15,563 bases of DNA from Rhodobacterales bacterium (GCA_013298675.1 JAAFIJ010000027.1:1-15563), one strand, 5' to 3'. Counted from the first letter of the stretch, positions 5,562-14,198 are shown. A program made the numbers and translations. Notes: generated from the sequence alone by a model not told the origin.

Positions 5562-5665
5562 GCCCAAGCTTTTGATTCTTGCAAATAAAGGGGCTTTACT
5601 GCATTCTGCGTTTTGAAATGGGCAATTAAGACCCAGTTTGAGGCGCGATCTAAAGGGCAGGTCAC

Positions 5666-7060
5666 ATGAACCGTTGCAGCCTACTGAAAGCTGGATTGCT
5701 GGGAGTTTTCCTTGCAACGACAGCCATTTCGCCGATTGCGGCTGAATCCTTGCGCATTTTGCAAGGGTCGACGTCCGCACCGCTGAATGTCCCGATGAAC
5801 CGAGCGGTCGTTGTGGAAAGTGATACGCCGTTTGCGGAACTTTCCATCGCAAACCCTGGCATCGCCGACATCACAACCCTATCGGATCGATCGATTTACG
5901 TTCTTGGCAAGACGCCGGGTCGCACCACGTTGACCCTTTTGTCAGCCGAAGGGAAACTGATCACCAACGTTGATGTGCAGGTAACGCCTGACATTGCAGA
6001 ATTCAAAGAACGCATCCAGCAGATCCTGCCGGGTGAAAACATCGAAGTGCGCACAGCGAATGACGGGATTGTGCTGTCGGGCACCGTATCGTCGACCGCA
6101 AAGCTGGACCGCGCTTTGGACCTTGCAAACCGTTACGCGCCAGAGCGTGTATCAAACCTGATGACAGTAGGCGGCACCCAGCAGGTCATGCTGAAGGTAC
6201 GCTTCGCAGAAATGCAGCGGTCTGTTTCGAAAAACCTGTCTTCGTCGTTGGCGCTGAATGGCGGCTCAAAGATGGGGATCAAGGGCGAAACCGGCAGCTT
6301 CCTGACGGAAGGCAACGATCTTAACAGCCCAACTTTGACGGCACGTGGCAATGCCAACTCTGCTGTGGCACTGGGCTTTTCTGCCGGATCATTGGAATTT
6401 GCGGTTCTGCTAGAGGCGTTGGAATCCAAAGGCGTCGTGCGGACGTTGGCAGAACCAAACCTGACCGCTCTTTCCGGCCAAGAAGCAAAGTTTCTTGCTG
6501 GCGGCGAATACCCTATTCCTGTGGCCAGCGCTGACGGGATTGAAATTCAATATAAGCCTTTCGGTGTGATGCTTGACTTCACGCCCGTTGTCGTAGACGG
6601 CGATGTCATAAACCTGCAGATCAATGCTGCCGTATCCTCGATCGACTCCACCATCACGATCGAAACCGCGGGTGTGCAGGTGAATGCCTTCAAAACGCGG
6701 AAAACCTCGACCACGGTCGAGATGCGTGACGGTGAAAGCTTTGCCATCGCGGGCCTTTTGCAAGACGACTTCCGCGATGTCAGTGGTCAGGTGCCGTGGA
6801 TTGGCGACGTTCCGATTTTGGGCGCCCTGTTCCGCAGTTCGGAATATCAGCGCGGCCAGTCGGAATTGGTGATCATCGTCACCCCGCATTTGGTTAGCCC
6901 CACACGTGGCGAGGCGTTTGTTTTGCCAACAGACCGCATTCGCTTGCCAACCGAAAAGGAACTTTTCCTGTTTGGTGACGTGGCCGGGAAACAAAAGGGT
7001 GCTGCTGGCGAAGTGGCCCGGCAAGATTTCAACGGCTCTTATGGCTATGTGATGGAGTGA
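5666..7060 (+). CDS. cpaC: Tad secretin CpaC/RcpA (outer-membrane channel)
   Basis: Outer-membrane secretin through which the Flp pilus emerges. The 464-residue precursor has a signal peptide (1-26, ending PIAA), an N-terminal pilus-secretin domain (about 38-108, with IANPGIADITTLSDRSIYVLG), a BON-like segment (about 110-168, ANDGIVLSGTV), and the secretin core (about 170-412). The core ends in the hallmark VPWIGDVPILGALFRS and the C-terminal ELVIIVTPHLV. The length agrees with alphaproteobacterial CpaC. The ATG follows an AAAGGG (5652-5657). The next gene begins four bases after the stop and is certainly co-transcribed. The CpaC/RcpA and general secretin features are clear. Which helper lipoprotein serves it is uncertain. 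Confidence 0.95.
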   Translation: MNRCSLLKAGLLGVFLATTAISPIAAESLRILQGSTSAPLNVPMNRAVVVESDTPFAELSIANPGIADITTLSDRSIYVLGKTPGRTTLTLLSAEGKLITNVDVQVTPDIAEFKERIQQILPGENIEVRTANDGIVLSGTVSSTAKLDRALDLANRYAPERVSNLMTVGGTQQVMLKVRFAEMQRSVSKNLSSSLALNGGSKMGIKGETGSFLTEGNDLNSPTLTARGNANSAVALGFSAGSLEFAVLLEALESKGVVRTLAEPNLTALSGQEAKFLAGGEYPIPVASADGIEIQYKPFGVMLDFTPVVVDGDVINLQINAAVSSIDSTITIETAGVQVNAFKTRKTSTTVEMRDGESFAIAGLLQDDFRDVSGQVPWIGDVPILGALFRSSEYQRGQSELVIIVTPHLVSPTRGEAFVLPTDRIRLPTEKELFLFGDVAGKQKGAAGEVARQDFNGSYGYVME

Positions 7061-7064
7061 TCAG

Positions 7065-7718
7065 ATGGCAATGAACCGTACCCCCCTGATATTATTGGCG
7101 TTGACCTCGGCTTTGGCCCTGACGGCGTGCGAAAACGCAAACTTTAACCGCGAGCTGGGTGCTTCGGTGGATGAGGGCGGTTTTGGCAACCCCACGATGA
7201 ACAACGTGCAAATCATGACGGGGCAGATGGATGCCCAAACCGCCCTTGCCGGACGGTTTGCCAACGAAGTGAACTCGACCATTACCTTTGAATTTAACAG
7301 CGCTGTGCTATCGGATCAGGCGCGTGCCACTTTGGCGCAGCAGGCAACGTGGATCAGGCAATTCCCAGAAGTGACCTTCCGCGTTTATGGCCACACCGAT
7401 CTTGTCGGCTCTGACAGCTATAACAAGGCGCTGGGATTGCGACGCGCCCGTGCTGCGGTGGCCTATTTGACCAGCCAAGGCATTGGAAACGCGCGGCTTG
7501 AGGCAGTGGCGTCATTTGGAAAAACCCGACCTGTGGTGCAAACCCCTGGTCCCGAAGAGAAAAATCGCAGGACGGTCACCGAAGTGTCTGGCTTTGTCAA
7601 AGGGCACCCTGCCCTGCTGAACGGCAAATACGCTGCGATCATCTGGCGCGACTATGTGATCGGCGCCCAGCAAGCAGCTGGCGGAGAGGGCGAAGCCGCT
7701 GCACCAGCCGCGCCGTAA
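7065..7718 (+). CDS. OmpA-family lipoprotein of the tad locus
   Basis: Probable outer-membrane lipoprotein with a peptidoglycan-binding OmpA-like domain. The 217-residue precursor has a lipobox LTAC (Cys22) with Glu at +2, so an outer-membrane destination is expected. The OmpA domain spans about 70-180, with ITFEFNSAVLSDQA, the GHTDLVGS segment (Asp112) and the NKALGLRRARAAVAYL helix (Arg127/Arg128), the residues that bind diaminopimelate in this family. The C-terminus is Ala/Gly-rich. ATG 7065 is preferred over ATG 7071 because TGGAG (7053-7057) is seven bases away. It sits four bases after the secretin, where a CpaD/RcpB lipoprotein might be expected in other tad loci, so it may anchor the secretin to the wall or serve as its pilotin. 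That role is inferred. A canonical terminator follows. Confidence 0.88.
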   Translation: MAMNRTPLILLALTSALALTACENANFNRELGASVDEGGFGNPTMNNVQIMTGQMDAQTALAGRFANEVNSTITFEFNSAVLSDQARATLAQQATWIRQFPEVTFRVYGHTDLVGSDSYNKALGLRRARAAVAYLTSQGIGNARLEAVASFGKTRPVVQTPGPEEKNRRTVTEVSGFVKGHPALLNGKYAAIIWRDYVIGAQQAAGGEGEAAAPAAP

Positions 7719-7739
7719 CCCTATTTGTGATTAAAGATT

Positions 7740-7771
7740 AAAGGGCTCCGCTTCGGGGCCCTTTTTTATTT
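7740..7771 (+). terminator. Intrinsic terminator after the OmpA lipoprotein gene
   Basis: A textbook rho-independent terminator: a ten-pair stem (7740-7749 with 7755-7764, one G-U), loop GCTTC, then TTTTTTATTT. It begins 22 bases after the stop codon and closes the secretin-lipoprotein unit, so cpaE needs its own promoter. Confidence 0.9.
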
Positions 7772-7871
7772 GATTCAAGGCAACGGAACCCAAACAAATC
7801 AAAGATTGACGCTCTTTTGGCCCCAATCTCGCCCACTTCTAAAGGCAAATTCATTCGGACAGGAACCATGC

Positions 7872-7942
7872 GCAAAGAGTGCTCTTTGCACATAATCTTG
7901 GATCAGTGGCCAATGCAGCAGAGCTCCTCTGCGCGATTGGCC
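7872..7942 (+). promoter_or_regulatory. Structured leader before cpaE
   Basis: Two inverted repeats lie between the terminator and cpaE. The first has perfect eight-base arms, GCAAAGAG (7872-7879) and CTCTTTGC (7882-7889), with a TG centre, as in an operator. The second is a compound stem-loop: GGCCAAT (7908-7914) with ATTGGCC (7936-7942), a 3-by-3 internal loop, then GCAGAG (7918-7923) with CTCTGC (7927-7932) around CTC. It ends 31 bases before the cpaE ATG and has no T tract, so it looks regulatory rather than terminating. Confidence 0.45.
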
Positions 7943-7973
7943 CCTTGACCAAGAAAAAGGACGAGAGACGAAG

Positions 7974-9251
7974 ATGACAAGTGCAGCGACCCTTCAACCA
8001 GATCCCGCGCCAGTCAGGGCGTGTACGATTTCGCGCGATGTGCAGAACTTTGATCTCTTGATAGATGACATGGAAAATGAATTCGGCGAGAGCTGGGGAG
8101 ACCTAAGCTTTGATGACGCGCCCGTGTTCTTTGAACAACCCGAAGCCAGTCATCTGGAATTCGTTGCCATTGCGGTGAACAGCGAAGACGAATCCGATTT
8201 GCGGAAAATATTCGAAATCATTGGCTTGGCCAAAGCAAAGAAGATCAAAGTTATTCTGATCGCCGACCAGGTGACACCTGTTGCCCTACATCAACTGCTA
8301 CGACTTGGCGCCGAAGATTTTGTTCCTTACCCTTTACCTGAAGGGGCCCTGCACGACGCGGTCGAACGGTTGCGTCTGATCCCTGCGCCCCCCATCGCGG
8401 TGGTGGCGGACCCTGCAAAGCCCGAAATTGCAGAAGCGCCCGAAGCTCATCCTGACTTTCGCGCAAAGGGCGACCGCAATGCGGTTGTCATTCCGGTACA
8501 CGGCTTGGCCGGCGGTGCAGGTGCCACGACCTTTGCGACCAATCTTGCCTGGGAGCTTGCGAGCTTGGGCAAGGATGCGCCCAGGGTCTGTCTGCTTGAT
8601 TTGAATTTCCAATATGGATCGGTGGCAACTTATCTTGATTTGCCACGCAAAGAAGCGGTGTTTGATCTGTTGTCAGATACTGAGGCTGCAGACAGTGATG
8701 CACTGTTGCACGCCATGTTGACCTTTAACGAAAAGCTGCATGTTTTGACGGCACCGTCCGACATGCTTCCGTTGGATATCGTCGGTCCCGATGATATTGG
8801 CAAAGTGATCGACATGGCACGGGCCAACTTCGACTTCGTGATCATCGACATGCCCCAAACCATCGTGGCCTGGACCGAAACGGTTCTTAGCCGCGCACAT
8901 GTGTATTTTGCACTGATGGAACTGGATCTACGCTCTGCCCAAAACGTCTTGCGTCTGGTGCGGGCACTCAAGGCCGAAGGCCTGCCACATGATAAACTAC
9001 GCTATGTTCTAAACCGTGCGCCGAAATTCACTGATCTCTCTGCCAAGAGCCGGGTGAAGCGTATGGCAGAAAGCCTTGATATTTCCATCGAGGTTCAACT
9101 GCCAGACGGAGGCATTCAGGTAACCCAGGCCAATGACCACGGCCTGCCCCTATCAGAAAACGCGGCAAAAAACCCGTTACGCAAGGAAATTCAAAAACTT
9201 GCGAAATCACTATTTGATCTGAACAAGGCCGTTGAAACCGGCAAGGGCTGA
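7974..9251 (+). CDS. cpaE: Pilus assembly ATPase-like protein CpaE/TadZ
   Basis: MinD/ParA-like cytoplasmic protein that in Tad systems marks the pole and recruits the assembly complex. The 425-residue product has an N-terminal receiver-like region (about 60-136, including VILIADQV and LGAEDFVPYPLP) and a P-loop region (about 168-410). The nucleotide site is atypical: GLAGGAGATT (177-186) has alanine where ParA proteins have the Walker A lysine, and there is no signature lysine either. A DLN (209-211) stands at the Walker A-prime position and FDFVIIDMP (287-295) at Walker B. Such degenerate sites are seen in this family. The start is supported by AAGGA/GAGAG upstream. It opens the largest transcription unit, and cpaF follows 21 bases after its stop. 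Confidence 0.92.
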   Translation: MTSAATLQPDPAPVRACTISRDVQNFDLLIDDMENEFGESWGDLSFDDAPVFFEQPEASHLEFVAIAVNSEDESDLRKIFEIIGLAKAKKIKVILIADQVTPVALHQLLRLGAEDFVPYPLPEGALHDAVERLRLIPAPPIAVVADPAKPEIAEAPEAHPDFRAKGDRNAVVIPVHGLAGGAGATTFATNLAWELASLGKDAPRVCLLDLNFQYGSVATYLDLPRKEAVFDLLSDTEAADSDALLHAMLTFNEKLHVLTAPSDMLPLDIVGPDDIGKVIDMARANFDFVIIDMPQTIVAWTETVLSRAHVYFALMELDLRSAQNVLRLVRALKAEGLPHDKLRYVLNRAPKFTDLSAKSRVKRMAESLDISIEVQLPDGGIQVTQANDHGLPLSENAAKNPLRKEIQKLAKSLFDLNKAVETGKG

Positions 9252-9272
9252 TTACCCTAATTGGGGGAGACT

Positions 9273-10745
9273 ATGTTTTCACGTTTCAAAAAGCCGGAGT
9301 CTGCCCCGGCGACACGACCCACTGGACTTGCGCCTGTCACCCAAGCGACCCCTGCCGCGCGCACTGCCAGTGCCGCGCCAGCGGCCAAACCGGGTGTGGC
9401 GATTGCACGCACGAACACTGTCACCGCGGCACCCAAAGCGCCTGCGGACGTGGCAGCTATGGAAAAAGAGAAGAAACGTAAAGAGCGGTTAGCGGAACTT
9501 AAAACCGAACTGCACAAGCGCCTTTTAGAAAACCTGAACCTCGCAGCTCTGGAAAGCGCCTCTGAGGCGAGCCTCAAAATTGAAATCGGCTCAATCGCCA
9601 CCGAAGCCTTGGATGAAATGTCGATCTCCTTGAACAAGGAAGATCGCGCTGCGCTGTACCAGGAACTTTATGACGAGGTTATGGGCCTTGGCCCGTTGGA
9701 ACCTTTGCTAAAGGACGAAACGGTCAACGATATTTTGGTCAACGGCCCGAACCGCATTTTCGTGGAACGCGGCGGCAAGTTGCAGCTGACCGACATCACC
9801 TTTAAGGACGAACGCCACCTTTTGCGGATCATCGACAAGATCGTATCCGCCGTGGGCCGCAGGGTCGACGAATCCAACCCTTATTGCGACGCCCGTCTTG
9901 CGGACGGCTCTCGTTTCAACGTGATGGTTCCTCCGGTCGCGGTTGACGGGTCATTGGTGTCCATTCGTAAGTTCAAGAAAGAGAAATTGGGCATCCCGGA
10001 TTTGGTGCGCTTTGGTGCGTTTACCGAAGAGATGGCCGCTTACCTGCAAGCCGCCGTGTCGTGCCGATTGAATATCATCGTGTCGGGCGGTACGGGTTCG
10101 GGCAAAACCACGACGTTGAATGCGCTGTCATCCTTCATCGACAACACCGAACGGGTGCTGACGATCGAAGATACGGCCGAACTTCAGCTGCAACAGGTCC
10201 ATGTGGGCCGGATGGAAAGCCGCCCGCCGAACGTCGAAGGCAAGGGTGCTGTCACCCAACGTGACTGTTTGCGCAACGCGCTGCGGATGCGTCCTGACCG
10301 GATCATCGTCGGGGAAACCCGCGGTGAAGAAGTGATCGACATGTTGCAGGCGATGAACACTGGTCACGACGGATCGATGACCACCATCCACGCCAACAAT
10401 GCCCGCGACGGGATCAGCCGTTTGGAAAACATGGTGGCGATGGCAGGGATCGAGATGCCGCTTAAGGCGGTGCGCAGCCAGATTTCCTCGGCTGTGAACC
10501 TGATCGTGCAGGCGTCCCGTCTGCAAGACGGTTCGCGGCGCATGGTCTCGATCACCGAGATCACCGGCATGGAAGGCGAAGTGATCTCGATGCAGGAAAT
10601 CTTCAGATATGAGCGTTTGGGCGTAGAGCCGAACGGCAAAATCATTGGTCGCTTTAATGCGACGGGGGTGCGTTCACACTATTCTGACCGGTTCCGCCAA
10701 TGGGGTTACGATCTGCCCGCCTCTATCTACGAACCAATCGCATAA
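9273..10745 (+). CDS. cpaF: Tad pilus assembly ATPase CpaF/TadA
   Basis: Secretion-type hexameric ATPase that powers Flp pilus extension at the cytoplasmic face. The 490-residue protein has an Ala/Pro-rich low-complexity N-terminus (about 10-60), a charged helix (62-85), an N-terminal domain, and the T2SE/VirB11-like core. Motifs: Walker A GGTGSGKTT (272-280), Asp box around LTIEDTAELQL (296-306), Walker B RIIVGETRGEE (343-353) and His box GSMTTIHANN (367-376). ATG 9273 is chosen over an in-frame TTG at 9261, which overlaps the GGGGGAG ribosome binding site (9263-9269). All catalytic residues are present and the length is typical. It lies between cpaE and tadB with short gaps, as in tad loci generally. 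Confidence 0.96.
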   Translation: MFSRFKKPESAPATRPTGLAPVTQATPAARTASAAPAAKPGVAIARTNTVTAAPKAPADVAAMEKEKKRKERLAELKTELHKRLLENLNLAALESASEASLKIEIGSIATEALDEMSISLNKEDRAALYQELYDEVMGLGPLEPLLKDETVNDILVNGPNRIFVERGGKLQLTDITFKDERHLLRIIDKIVSAVGRRVDESNPYCDARLADGSRFNVMVPPVAVDGSLVSIRKFKKEKLGIPDLVRFGAFTEEMAAYLQAAVSCRLNIIVSGGTGSGKTTTLNALSSFIDNTERVLTIEDTAELQLQQVHVGRMESRPPNVEGKGAVTQRDCLRNALRMRPDRIIVGETRGEEVIDMLQAMNTGHDGSMTTIHANNARDGISRLENMVAMAGIEMPLKAVRSQISSAVNLIVQASRLQDGSRRMVSITEITGMEGEVISMQEIFRYERLGVEPNGKIIGRFNATGVRSHYSDRFRQWGYDLPASIYEPIA

Positions 10746-10757
10746 GGGATATTGATC

Positions 10758-11726
10758 ATGGAACTCAGCGCAGCACCCATCATCTATATTCTGATCTTTG
10801 TCGCTGTGGTGGCATTGGTTGAGGGTATTTACCTAACCGTTTTTGGCAAATCGATCAGCCTGAACAACCGCACCAGCCGGCGTTTGGCATTGCTGGAAAA
10901 GAACAACAACCGTGAAGAAGTGATGGAGCAACTCCGCAAGGAGATGAACCAACACCTGAATTCGCGTGGCATTCCGCTGTATTCAATGCTGGCGATCAAG
11001 GCACAAAAGGCCAATATCGCCTTTACCCCAGGACAACTGATCGGTTTGATGGGTGTTCTGACGGTCGTGGCGTTTCTGGGCCTGACGATTGGTACTGCGG
11101 CGGCCCTACCCGTCCGCGCCGTACTGTCCGTGGGCATGGGGATTGGCGGCATTTATGTCTGGGTGAACGGCAAAGCCAAAAAGCGCATGGCGCTGATGGA
11201 TGAGCAGTTGCCCGATGCTGTGGAACTAATGGTACGAAGTCTGCGCGTGGGTCACCCCTTCAGCTCGGCTGTGGCAATCGTTTCCAAAGAAGTGGCAGAC
11301 CCGTTGGGGACCGAATTTGGCTTTATCGCCGATGAAGCTGCCTATGGCCGCGATATTTCCGAGTCTTTGAAAGCCTTTGCAGAGCGAATGGATAGCCAGG
11401 ATCTGCGCTTTCTTGCGGTTGCTGTGACCATTCAGCAGACGTCAGGCGGCAACCTTGCTGAAATTCTTGAAGGTCTGTCCAAAGTGATCCGTGCGCGGTT
11501 TAAACTTTTCCGCCGTGTAAAGGCCATCACTGCCGAGGCGAAATGGTCGGGCATGTTCTTGTCCGCTTTTCCAATCGGGGCGCTGGTAATGATTCAGATC
11601 ATTCGTCCCGACTATTACGACGGTGTTAAAGACATGCCTGCCTTTATCCCTTGTTGTCTTATTGTTGCAGTTTTCCTCGTTATCAATGTGATCTTCATGA
11701 AGATCATGGTCAACATCAAGGTATGA
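10758..11726 (+). CDS. tadB: Tad inner-membrane platform protein TadB
   Basis: Polytopic inner-membrane protein of the T2SF family that forms the pilus platform with TadC. The 322-residue product has an N-terminal membrane segment (about 7-29), a basic cytoplasmic stretch, a hydrophobic pair (about 93-135), a cytoplasmic T2SF domain (about 148-260, starting EQLPDAVELMVRSLRVGHPF and including TSGGNLAEILE), and two C-terminal membrane segments (about 266-283 and 296-317). ATG 10758 has AAGGGA (10744-10749) eight bases upstream; an in-frame TTG at 10752 is less likely. It follows cpaF by 12 bases and precedes tadC by seven. Family length and topology are normal. Confidence 0.94.
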   Translation: MELSAAPIIYILIFVAVVALVEGIYLTVFGKSISLNNRTSRRLALLEKNNNREEVMEQLRKEMNQHLNSRGIPLYSMLAIKAQKANIAFTPGQLIGLMGVLTVVAFLGLTIGTAAALPVRAVLSVGMGIGGIYVWVNGKAKKRMALMDEQLPDAVELMVRSLRVGHPFSSAVAIVSKEVADPLGTEFGFIADEAAYGRDISESLKAFAERMDSQDLRFLAVAVTIQQTSGGNLAEILEGLSKVIRARFKLFRRVKAITAEAKWSGMFLSAFPIGALVMIQIIRPDYYDGVKDMPAFIPCCLIVAVFLVINVIFMKIMVNIKV

Positions 11727-11733
11727 GCGCGCC

Positions 11734-12720
11734 ATGGATTTTCTAACCAACATCAACCAAAAGATCACCGATCTTCTCGGGCCCGCGGGTCTGATGCTGC
11801 TGCTCGGCGGGTTGGGTATTGTGCTGGCTATTGCCGTTTTGCCGCTGCTTTTGCAGAAAAAGGTTGAACCGTTTGACCGGGTAAAAGCCTTGCGCACGCA
11901 AACGACGACAAAGGTCGGCAAAGGCCCAGAACTGCGCATGCAGGATCAGCGGGGCGACAAGTTAAAGAAGTTCGCGAACTTCCTTGAACCGCAGGACGAG
12001 GAAACGATGACCGCGTCACGGCTGAAAATGCTGCGCGCGGGCTACAAAAACAAGAATTCCGTGCGGATGTTTCACTTTGCACAACTCGTGTTTGGTTTGG
12101 GATTCTTATCCCTTGGTGTAATCTATGCGATGGTCACGTCAGCTTCGGCACCTGTCTCTACCCAGTTCATGCTGATGTCGACAATCGGCCCGGGTGGAGC
12201 GGGTTATTATTTGCCGATCTATTGGGTGCAGCGACGCCTTCAAATGCGCAAAGAGGAAATCATTGCCGGTTTTCCAGATGCGTTGGACCTGATGTTGGTC
12301 TGCGTCGAGGCAGGCCAGTCATTGGATCAGTCGATCAACCGAGTTGCCAAAGAAAGCCGCGCCGGCTACCCCGCTTTGGCGGACGAATTTGATACAGTGG
12401 CCCAAGAGGTCAAAGCCGGCAAAGAGCGGGTCATGGTCTTGAAAGACATGGCAGAGCGTGTCGGCGTGGCAGATGTCGCGTCTTTCGTGACCACCCTCGT
12501 CCAATCGGCGTCGTTTGGTACCTCAATTTCCGATGCTTTGCGGGTTTATTCCAACGAAATGCGCGATAAGCGGGTGTTACGTGCCGAAGAGAAGGCAAAC
12601 ACCTTGCCGACGAAGCTGACCCTTGGCACAATGCTTTTCACGGTTCCGCCCTTGATGATCATTCTGATTGGTCCATCGGTGGCAGGCATCGCCAAAACCC
12701 TTGAAAAGATGACTGGCTAA
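11734..12720 (+). CDS. tadC: Tad inner-membrane platform protein TadC
   Basis: Second T2SF-family platform protein, expected to pair with TadB at the inner membrane. The 328-residue product shows membrane segments at about 17-40, 113-135, 144-163 and 297-320. Its T2SF domain (about 175-285) starts GFPDALDLMLVCVEAGQSL and contains the SFGTSISDALRVYSNEMRDKR motif near the end. The ATG lies seven bases after the tadB stop and has no clear ribosome binding site, so translational coupling to tadB is likely. Length and motif order are as usual for TadC. A GTG-started lipoprotein gene follows after six bases. Confidence 0.94.
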   Translation: MDFLTNINQKITDLLGPAGLMLLLGGLGIVLAIAVLPLLLQKKVEPFDRVKALRTQTTTKVGKGPELRMQDQRGDKLKKFANFLEPQDEETMTASRLKMLRAGYKNKNSVRMFHFAQLVFGLGFLSLGVIYAMVTSASAPVSTQFMLMSTIGPGGAGYYLPIYWVQRRLQMRKEEIIAGFPDALDLMLVCVEAGQSLDQSINRVAKESRAGYPALADEFDTVAQEVKAGKERVMVLKDMAERVGVADVASFVTTLVQSASFGTSISDALRVYSNEMRDKRVLRAEEKANTLPTKLTLGTMLFTVPPLMIILIGPSVAGIAKTLEKMTG

Positions 12721-12726
12721 ACTCGC

Positions 12727-13302
12727 GTGAAACGACCTTGGCCCTGTGCCGTAAGTATTGTGTTGCTATTGGCCGCCTGTGCAAACTCGGGCGGCCTTGG
12801 CGCATCTAAATCGCCTGGACGCAACACACCGCCTGCCGCCGACGGGTCTGAGATGGGTGTTGATGGCCTGCTGGTGGGCCATCGGTTGATGGAGGCTGGC
12901 GAGTACGAACTTGCCCTAAAGGCCTATCTGCGCGCCGCGTCCGAACAAGGCATCAATGTTGATGTGCTGTCTGCTTTGGGCTCTGCCAACCTGCGCCTTG
13001 GGCGGCTTGGTCAATCTGAAAAGCTGTTTCGCCGCGCCTTAGAGGCTGACCCAAGTTTCGTCCCCGCCCTGAACAATTTGGGTGTGGTGTTGATGGAAGA
13101 GCAGAAAATTCCAGAAGCACGCGTGATCTTTCAACAAGCTTTCGCTTTGGACAGTGGCCAAACTGACTCCATTCGCGAAAATCTTCGTCTGGCTATCGCG
13201 CGGCTGGCGGTTGATGTGTATGATCAGCCTCAAGAAGAAAAACCGGTGATGAATCTGGTGCGGCGCGGTCACGGAAGCTATGTGCTGCTGTCGCAACTAT
13301 AA
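12727..13302 (+). CDS. tadD: TadD-like TPR lipoprotein
   Basis: Probable TadD: a lipoprotein with tetratricopeptide repeats that in Tad systems supports outer-membrane assembly. The 191-residue precursor starts at GTG 12727. No ribosome binding site is seen, but this start gives a complete lipoprotein signal (MKRPWPC, hydrophobic core, lipobox LAAC with Cys18), and no later start would. About three TPR units cover 45-146 (GEYELALKAYLRAA, RLGQSEKLFRRALEADPS, KIPEARVIFQQAFALD). The C-terminus is basic and ends LLSQL. The six-base gap from tadC implies coupled translation. A second TPR lipoprotein follows 40 bases downstream. Confidence 0.85.
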   Translation: MKRPWPCAVSIVLLLAACANSGGLGASKSPGRNTPPAADGSEMGVDGLLVGHRLMEAGEYELALKAYLRAASEQGINVDVLSALGSANLRLGRLGQSEKLFRRALEADPSFVPALNNLGVVLMEEQKIPEARVIFQQAFALDSGQTDSIRENLRLAIARLAVDVYDQPQEEKPVMNLVRRGHGSYVLLSQL

Positions 13303-13342
13303 GGCACCTGACGTCGAGCAGTATAAGTAAAAGGACGCAAAA

Positions 13343-14194
13343 ATGCGCCACCCAATCTCTCTTGCGCTGTGCCTGATCGGGGCTGCGACCCTAACTGCAT
13401 GTGGCGGTCGCGGCCAAAATGATGCGGAAGCCAAGCGCGCGATCCAAAGTGTCAATGTGGTTGACGAATCCAACCTCAACGACCTGCTGCTGACCTCGGG
13501 CGATCCGGCTGAGGCGGTTTCATATTTCTCGACCGCATCTGCTGCACAACCCGAGCGGCTTGACCTGAAGCGTGGTCTCGCCAAATCGCTGGTCCGCGCC
13601 AAACAGCCGACCCAAGCCATTGCCGTCTGGAGCCAGATCGTCGCCGCCCCTGACGCCACCAATGATGACCGCATCGGCCTGACCGATGCGCTGATCCGCT
13701 CCAATGAATGGGGCCGTGCGGAACAACAACTCAATCAAATCCCGCCGACGTTCGAATCCTTTGATCGCTACCGCCTCGAGGCGATGGTCGCTGACAGCAA
13801 AAAGGACTGGAAAAAAGCCGACAGTTTCTATGAAATCGCGTCGGGTCTGACATCAACCCCCGCCAATGTCTTGAACAACTGGGGCTTTTCCAAGCTCAGC
13901 CGGGGCGATTATGCCGGAGCCGAACGCTTGTTCGGCGAAGCACTGACCTATGACAGCGGCATGTTTACCGCCAAAAACAACCTTGTTTTGGCTCGCGGCG
14001 CACAGCGCAAATACGATCTCCCCGTCATTCCTATGACCCAGACCGAACGGGCACAACTGCTCTATACCCTTGGTCTGGCAGCCGTAAAGCACGGCGATAT
14101 CACCGTGGGCAAAGGATTGTTGCAAGACGCCGTCGAAACCCACCCCCAATATTTTGAGGCCGCCGCCCGCAGCCTTGCCGCTCTCGGAGGCTGA
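13343..14194 (+). CDS. Second TPR lipoprotein of the tad locus
   Basis: TPR-containing lipoprotein, longer than and different from the preceding TadD-like gene. The 283-residue precursor has a lipoprotein signal with lipobox LTAC (Cys20) followed by Gly-Gly. Helical TPR-like repeats run through about 45-275, the clearest being AGAERLFGEALTYD (191-204) with NNWGFSKLSRGDY before it. The ATG has AAGGA (13331-13335) eight bases upstream. It lies between the TadD-like gene and the prepilin peptidase gene, whose ribosome binding site is in its last codons, so it belongs to the operon. It may be a TadD paralogue that handles a different part of the channel. The specific function is unknown. Confidence 0.82.
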   Translation: MRHPISLALCLIGAATLTACGGRGQNDAEAKRAIQSVNVVDESNLNDLLLTSGDPAEAVSYFSTASAAQPERLDLKRGLAKSLVRAKQPTQAIAVWSQIVAAPDATNDDRIGLTDALIRSNEWGRAEQQLNQIPPTFESFDRYRLEAMVADSKKDWKKADSFYEIASGLTSTPANVLNNWGFSKLSRGDYAGAERLFGEALTYDSGMFTAKNNLVLARGAQRKYDLPVIPMTQTERAQLLYTLGLAAVKHGDITVGKGLLQDAVETHPQYFEAAARSLAALGG

Positions 14195-14198
14195 CCAG

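Noticed and set aside
7974..9251. Chromosome or plasmid partition gene parA
   Set aside because: The P-loop is degenerate, there is an N-terminal receiver-like region, no parB follows, and the neighbours are cpaF and tadB.
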